From: Gordonia zhenghanii
GTDB taxonomy: Bacteria; Actinomycetota; Actinomycetes; Mycobacteriales; Mycobacteriaceae
NCBI RefSeq assembly: GCF_021738965.1
Contig: NZ_JAKKOQ010000015.1
Span: forward strand, 78,035 to 142,034
Direction of reading: 5' to 3'
DNA length: 64,000 bases
Shown piece after piece: positions 59,919 through 64,000 of the stretch. Below the pieces are notes generated by a model, which saw nothing but the letters and a program-made list of their open reading frames with translations, made no database searches and was not told where the DNA came from. How positions within the stretch are numbered: position 1 is the stretch's first letter; the number at the start of each line of letters is the position of its first letter. The position numbers and the translations under genes are program-made.

Positions 59919-62153
59919 ATGACCTCCCAGAAGCAGACGATCATCTACACGCTCACCGACGAGGCTCCCCGCCTGGCGACTGCAGCGTTCCTGCCGATCA
60001 TCCGCACTTTCGCCGGGCCAGCCGGAATCGACGTCGAGACGAGCGACATCTCAGTCGCGTCGCGAATCCTGGCCGCGTTTCCGGACTACCTGACCGACGA
60101 GCAGAAGGTTGACGACAACCTCGCAGAGTTGGGTCGCCTCACCCAGTTGCCGGAGACCAACATCATCAAGCTGCCGAACATCAGCGCTTCGGTGCCGCAG
60201 CTGAACGCCGCGATCCGGGAGCTCCGGGAGAAGGGCTTCGCAGTCCCGGACTTCCCGCAGGACCCGAAGACTCCTGAAGAGGAGCAGATCCGCGACCGGT
60301 ACGCAGCATGCCTCGGTAGCGCCGTGAACCCGGTTCTCCGCGAAGGCAACTCGGACCGTCGTGCGCCGAACGCGGTGAAGGAGTACGCCCGGGCCAACCC
60401 GCACAACATGGGCAAGTGGTCGATGGCGTCGCAGTCGCACGTCGCGCACATGACGCACGGCGACTTCTACGCAGGCGAGAAGTCGATGATCCTGGACCAT
60501 GCATGCGAGGCGCGTATGGAGGTCGTGACCCCCGACGGTCAGACCCATCTGATGAAGACGGTTCCGCTGGACGAGGGCGACGTCATCGACAGCATGTTCA
60601 TGAGCAAGAAAGCGCTGCTGGACTTCTACGAGGAGCAGCTCAACGACGCCAAGGAGACCGGCGTCATGTTCTCGCTGCACGTCAAGGCGACCATGATGAA
60701 GGTCTCGCACCCGATCGTCTTCGGACACTGCGTCAAGGTCTTCTACAAGGACGCCTTCGCCAAGCACGGAGACCTGTTCGACGAACTCGGCGTCAACGTC
60801 AACAACGGCATGGCGGATCTGTACGACAAGATCGAGACCCTCCCCGCGTCGAAGAAGGAGGAGATCGTCGAAGATCTCCACCGTTGCCACGAGCACCGGC
60901 CGGAACTGGCGATGGTCGACTCGGCCCGCGGCATCTCGAACTTCCACTCGCCGAGCGATGTCATCGTCGACGCGTCGATGCCCGCCATGATCCGTATCGG
61001 CGGCAAGATGTACGGCGCCGACGGTCGTAAGAAGGACACCAAGGCAGTGATGCCGGAGTCGACGTTCGCTCGTATCTACCAGGAGATCATCAACTTCTGT
61101 AAGACCAACGGCTCGTTCGACCCGACCACCATGGGCACCGTCCCGAACGTCGGCCTCATGGCGCAGAAGGCTGAAGAGTACGGCTCGCACGACAAGACGT
61201 TCGAGATCCCCGAGGGCGGAGTCGCGAACATCGTCGACGCGTCGACCGGCGAGGTTCTGCTGTCGCAGGACGTCGAGGCGGGCGACATCTGGCGCATGTG
61301 CATCGTCAAAGACGCCCCGATCCGCGACTGGGTGAAGCTCGCGGTCACGCGGTCGCGGGAGTCGGGCATGCCCGCCGTGTTCTGGCTCGACCCGTACCGC
61401 CCCCACGAGAACAACCTGATCTCGCTGGTCAAGAAGTACCTGCAGGATCATGACACCGAGGGCCTCGACATCCAGATCATGTCGCAGGTGCGTGCCATGC
61501 GCTACACGCTCGAGCGTGCGTGGCGCGGACTCGACACCATCTCGGTGACGGGCAACATTCTGCGTGACTACCTCACGGACCTGTTCCCGATCCTCGAACT
61601 GGGCACCAGCGCCAAGATGCTGTCGATCGTTCCACTGATGGCGGGCGGCGGCTTGTACGAGACGGGCGCGGGCGGCAGTGCGCCGAAGCATGTCAAACAG
61701 CTCGTTGAGGAGAACCATCTGCGGTGGGACTCGCTGGGCGAGTTCCTCGCCCTCGCTGCGAGCCTGGACGATCTGGGGCGCAAGAACGACAACGCGAAGG
61801 CTCGCGTGCTCGGCGAGACGCTCGACGCGGCGACCGGAACACTGCTGAAGAACCGGAAGTCGCCGTCGCGCACGACCGGTGAGCTCGACAACCGAGGCAG
61901 CCAGTTCTACCTCGCCCTCTATTGGGCGCAAGAGCTCGCAGCACAGTCGGAGGACACGGAACTCGCGTCGCACTTCACTGCTGTCGCCGAGAAGCTCGCC
62001 GCCGACGAGCAGAAGATCATCGACGAACTGTCTGCGGTACAGGGCAACCCGGTCGACCTGGGTGGCTACTACGAAGCCGACGTCGACAAGATGGCGGCGG
62101 CGATGCGCCCGAGCGCGACGTTGAACGCGCTGCTCGACGAGGCAAGCGTCTGA
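59919..62153 (+). CDS. icd2: Monomeric NADP-dependent isocitrate dehydrogenase
   Basis: A 744-residue monomeric-type IDH, a single polypeptide of about 80 kDa, as for Rv0066c (Icd2). It converts isocitrate to 2-oxoglutarate with NADPH. Family blocks: [20 protein letters not shown], the substrate loop [16 protein letters not shown] [65 protein letters not shown] and TPEVGGSGSAPKH-like [14 protein letters not shown]. No truncation. It ends in a strong terminator at 62179. With glcB in the same window the isocitrate branch point (TCA cycle versus glyoxylate shunt) is partly represented. Confidence 0.97.
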   Translation: MTSQKQTIIYTLTDEAPRLATAAFLPIIRTFAGPAGIDVETSDISVASRILAAFPDYLTDEQKVDDNLAELGRLTQLPETNIIKLPNISASVPQLNAAIRELREKGFAVPDFPQDPKTPEEEQIRDRYAACLGSAVNPVLREGNSDRRAPNAVKEYARANPHNMGKWSMASQSHVAHMTHGDFYAGEKSMILDHACEARMEVVTPDGQTHLMKTVPLDEGDVIDSMFMSKKALLDFYEEQLNDAKETGVMFSLHVKATMMKVSHPIVFGHCVKVFYKDAFAKHGDLFDELGVNVNNGMADLYDKIETLPASKKEEIVEDLHRCHEHRPELAMVDSARGISNFHSPSDVIVDASMPAMIRIGGKMYGADGRKKDTKAVMPESTFARIYQEIINFCKTNGSFDPTTMGTVPNVGLMAQKAEEYGSHDKTFEIPEGGVANIVDASTGEVLLSQDVEAGDIWRMCIVKDAPIRDWVKLAVTRSRESGMPAVFWLDPYRPHENNLISLVKKYLQDHDTEGLDIQIMSQVRAMRYTLERAWRGLDTISVTGNILRDYLTDLFPILELGTSAKMLSIVPLMAGGGLYETGAGGSAPKHVKQLVEENHLRWDSLGEFLALAASLDDLGRKNDNAKARVLGETLDAATGTLLKNRKSPSRTTGELDNRGSQFYLALYWAQELAAQSEDTELASHFTAVAEKLAADEQKIIDELSAVQGNPVDLGGYYEADVDKMAAAMRPSATLNALLDEASV

Positions 62154-62178
62154 CCTGACAGCCGACGTTGATACGACG

Positions 62179-62209
62179 CGACCCCCGAGATCGCTCTCGG
62201 GGGTCGTTT
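62179..62209 (+). terminator. Intrinsic terminator of icd
   Basis: CGACCCCCGAGA (62179-62190) pairs perfectly with TCTCGGGGGTCG (62195-62206) around loop TCGC and is followed by TTTCG. It lies 26 bases after the icd stop codon and 40 bases before the convergent MFS gene stop at 62249, so it may also serve that gene. Confidence 0.9.
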
Positions 62210-62248
62210 CGTGTGTCCGGTGTGCCGCTGTGTTCCGGGTCAGCGTCG

Positions 62249-63646
62249 TCAGCAGGCGACGTCGTCGACGACCAACGCTTTGTGTCGCGGGATCGCCATG
62301 GAGCTGAAGAAGGCGATGAGGCATACGGCCAGACACACCAGGACGGTCGCCGAGTACGCCGAGATCGTCGGAGTGACGACGATCCCGCTGCGTGTCGAAG
62401 TGGAGACGGTCGACGCAGTGAGCAGCATGCCGACCACTGCGGTCGACGTCGACGTGCCGATGGCTCGCATGAGGGCGTTGACGCCGTTGGCCTCCCCGGT
62501 CTGAGACGTCGGGACCACTTGCATGATGAGGGCGGGCATGGCCGAGTACGCGAGGCCGAGGCCCGCGCCGACGAACGCTCCAGATAGAAGGATCGACAGC
62601 CAGTTCACGGTCCACGGACCGACGAGCGCGAGCAGGAAGACCACATAGCCTGCACCGATCACCAGGCCGCCGAACGCCAGGGAGATGCGTGCACCGCGCC
62701 GATCGGTCAGCCATGCGCTGACGTACGAGAAGCCGAACATGACCAGACCCATCGGCATCAGGACGAGGCTGGCCATGACCATGGTCATGCCGACGCCGCC
62801 AGGTGTTTCGGTCGGAGCCATGAGGAGCTGGATGGGCGCCATCTGCGACGCGTAGAACGCGAATCCGGTCGCGATCGACGCAATGTTCGTCAGCATGATC
62901 GGCTTGCTGGTGAGGACGTCGAGGTCAATGAGAGGGTTCGTGGCACGACGTTCCCATCGCCACCAGATGACTGCGGCCACAACGAATGCCGCGAACAGTC
63001 CGAGGGTGAACGGTTCGGCCCAGCCCCACTCCGCGCCCTTCGACACCGGCAGCAGGACGAACGTCAGAACCGCTGTGAGGCCGATGGCTCCGATCACGTC
63101 GAACCTGCCGCCTGCGCGTTCCTCGCTCTCGGGTACGCACAACCGCAGAGCGATCCCACCCGCGACCGCGGTCGCGGCGCTGATCCAGAACAGTGCATGC
63201 CAACTGATCTGTTCAGCGATGACGGCTGCGAACGGTAGGCCGAGCGCGCCGCCCACTCCGAGCGATGCGCTCATGGCGCCGACCGACGAACCGAGTCGAT
63301 TAGCCGGGACGATGTCGCGCAGAATGCTGATGCCGACTGCGATGGTCCCGATGCCCACACCCTGGAGGGCGCGCCCGAGCAGGAACGGCAACAGCGCTGT
63401 CGACACGGCACAGATCGCTGAGCCGACGGCCACCGAGACCATGTTGCCGATCATCACGCGCCGCTTGCCGTACATGTCGCCCAGCCGACCTGCGATCGGT
63501 GTCGCCACGGCTCCGACCAGGAGCGTGATAGTCAGCGCCCAGGAGGCGTTGCTCGACGAGGTGTGAATGAGGTCAGGGAGTTGCGGTATGAGGGGGACGA
63601 TGATCGTCTGCATGAGCGAGACGACGATGCCTGCCGCGCACAGCAC
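62249..63646 (-). CDS. MFS drug/metabolite exporter (DHA2, EmrB/QacA type)
   Basis: A 465-residue transporter with about 14 hydrophobic segments. The loop 2-3 motif is AGRLGDMYGKRRVMI, and motif C-like GVGGALGLPFAAV lies in segment 5. DHA2 exporters expel drugs, dyes or metabolites by proton antiport. The frame upstream of GTG 63646 stays open and would extend the protein with the family-like STPTNYPRIAVVV if translation began at a CTG at 63685. The true start is therefore uncertain. No local regulator (TetR or MarR) is seen inside the window. Confidence 0.88.
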   Translation of the reverse strand: MLCAAGIVVSLMQTIIVPLIPQLPDLIHTSSSNASWALTITLLVGAVATPIAGRLGDMYGKRRVMIGNMVSVAVGSAICAVSTALLPFLLGRALQGVGIGTIAVGISILRDIVPANRLGSSVGAMSASLGVGGALGLPFAAVIAEQISWHALFWISAATAVAGGIALRLCVPESEERAGGRFDVIGAIGLTAVLTFVLLPVSKGAEWGWAEPFTLGLFAAFVVAAVIWWRWERRATNPLIDLDVLTSKPIMLTNIASIATGFAFYASQMAPIQLLMAPTETPGGVGMTMVMASLVLMPMGLVMFGFSYVSAWLTDRRGARISLAFGGLVIGAGYVVFLLALVGPWTVNWLSILLSGAFVGAGLGLAYSAMPALIMQVVPTSQTGEANGVNALMRAIGTSTSTAVVGMLLTASTVSTSTRSGIVVTPTISAYSATVLVCLAVCLIAFFSSMAIPRHKALVVDDVAC

Positions 63647-63751
63647 GACGACAGCGATCCGAGGGTAATTAGTTGGCGTAGACAGGATTTCAACTTTCTG
63701 AACAATTCTTCGCCTTCAACCCTATGGCCTGGCCATCTATTCCGCACTTCG

Positions 63752-63892
63752 CCCTGCTGGTCGAGCGTCCCTACGTTCGCTGGTCGAGCCCTTCTTGCTG
63801 GTCGAGCGAAGTCGAGACCCCCGCCCGCCGGTCGAGCGTCCTTGCGTCCGCTGGTCGAGCCTCCTACGTTCGCTGGTCGAGCGGAGTCTCTA
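63752..63892. repeat. CTGGTCGAGCGGAGTCGAGA-family repeat cluster
   Basis: At least six units beginning CTGGTCGAGC (near 63757, 63780, 63798, 63851, 63874, and CCGGTCGAGC near 63829) alternate with short variable linkers such as GTCCCTACGTTCG and CTCCTACGTTCG. One carries the longer GAAGTCGAGACC form. It lies upstream of the MFS gene. The linkers also recur, so the cluster grew by internal duplication. Confidence 0.85.
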
Positions 63893-64000
63893 ATAGATGG
63901 TGACTGGCCGGAGGCTGGTTGGGGGAGGATGGTTGCTGGCGCTTCGGGTATGACTTCGCGGAGTCTTGCCGCCCTACATTTTGGTGGGGTTGGCTTTGTC
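63893..64000. other. Window end, no supported feature
   Basis: No ORF or site is supported. On the minus strand a short frame from the window edge encodes DKANPTKM and then a stop, which could be the C-terminus of a gene lying outside; nothing in the window can confirm this. Confidence 0.2.

Noticed and set aside
60051..62714. Minus-strand open frame of 887 codons opposite icd
   Set aside because: Spans two real genes and the icd terminator; no motif. Shadow frame.

Overview
The window is high-GC DNA from a mycolic-acid-type actinobacterium (order Mycobacteriales). Gordonia or a close relative fits best, but this is inferred from gene content and gene order; there is no rRNA here to settle it. 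Much of the first 27 kb follows the order of the Mycobacterium tuberculosis Rv1829-Rv1854c block: DUF151 protein, resR, gcvP, an Rv1836c-like protein, glcB, two CorC-type membrane proteins, guaB1, an M56 peptidase, blaI, a PaaI-type thioesterase and ndh.

Region 1 (1-4.7 kb) holds a DUF151 protein, the MerR-family growth regulator resR, and gcvP behind a tandem glycine riboswitch. Region 2 (4.7-10.5 kb) is a minus-strand organosulfur operon inserted into the conserved order: sfnG, a DszC-like monooxygenase, an SfnB-like protein, an SsuD-like monooxygenase, an FMN reductase and one unrecognised ORF. Together they should release sulfite from sulfones and alkanesulfonates. Region 3 (10.7-22.8 kb) returns to conserved genes. 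Between blaI and the thioesterase there is no ORF, but there is a promoter overlapped by an IdeR/DtxR-type iron box and followed about 90 nt later by a perfect hairpin. This is the position of the iron-sparing small RNA MrsI (ncRv11846) of M. tuberculosis, and I interpret it as an MrsI counterpart.

Region 4 (22.8-28.6 kb) has a BCCT osmolyte carrier, ndh, and a solitary AbiEi/Vsr-like nuclease gene enclosed by two 46-bp near-palindromes in an inverted arrangement that looks like a small mobile unit. Region 5 (28.6-37.2 kb) is a tightly overlapped recC-recB-recD operon. Region 6 (37-54 kb) is mixed: a PIG-L deacetylase, htpG, an F420-type nitroreductase-fold protein, a carotenoid-cleavage-type oxygenase, a LAL-type LuxR regulator, a crotonase, a membrane alpha/beta hydrolase, a VOC/LON/pirin/acetyltransferase string, and a flotillin/NfeD pair.

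Region 7 (54.4-59.6 kb) is a plus-strand cluster of esterase, SDR, diiron protein, Baeyer-Villiger-type monooxygenase and MerR regulator, resembling part of the mycobacterial mymA operon. Region 8 (59.9-64 kb) has monomeric NADP-isocitrate dehydrogenase with a clear terminator and an MFS exporter. A dispersed repeat built on CTGGTCGAGCGGAGTCGAGA appears in five intergenic places, and three of these fill the whole gap between convergent stop codons. No tRNA, rRNA, CRISPR array, prophage or recognisable insertion sequence was found.
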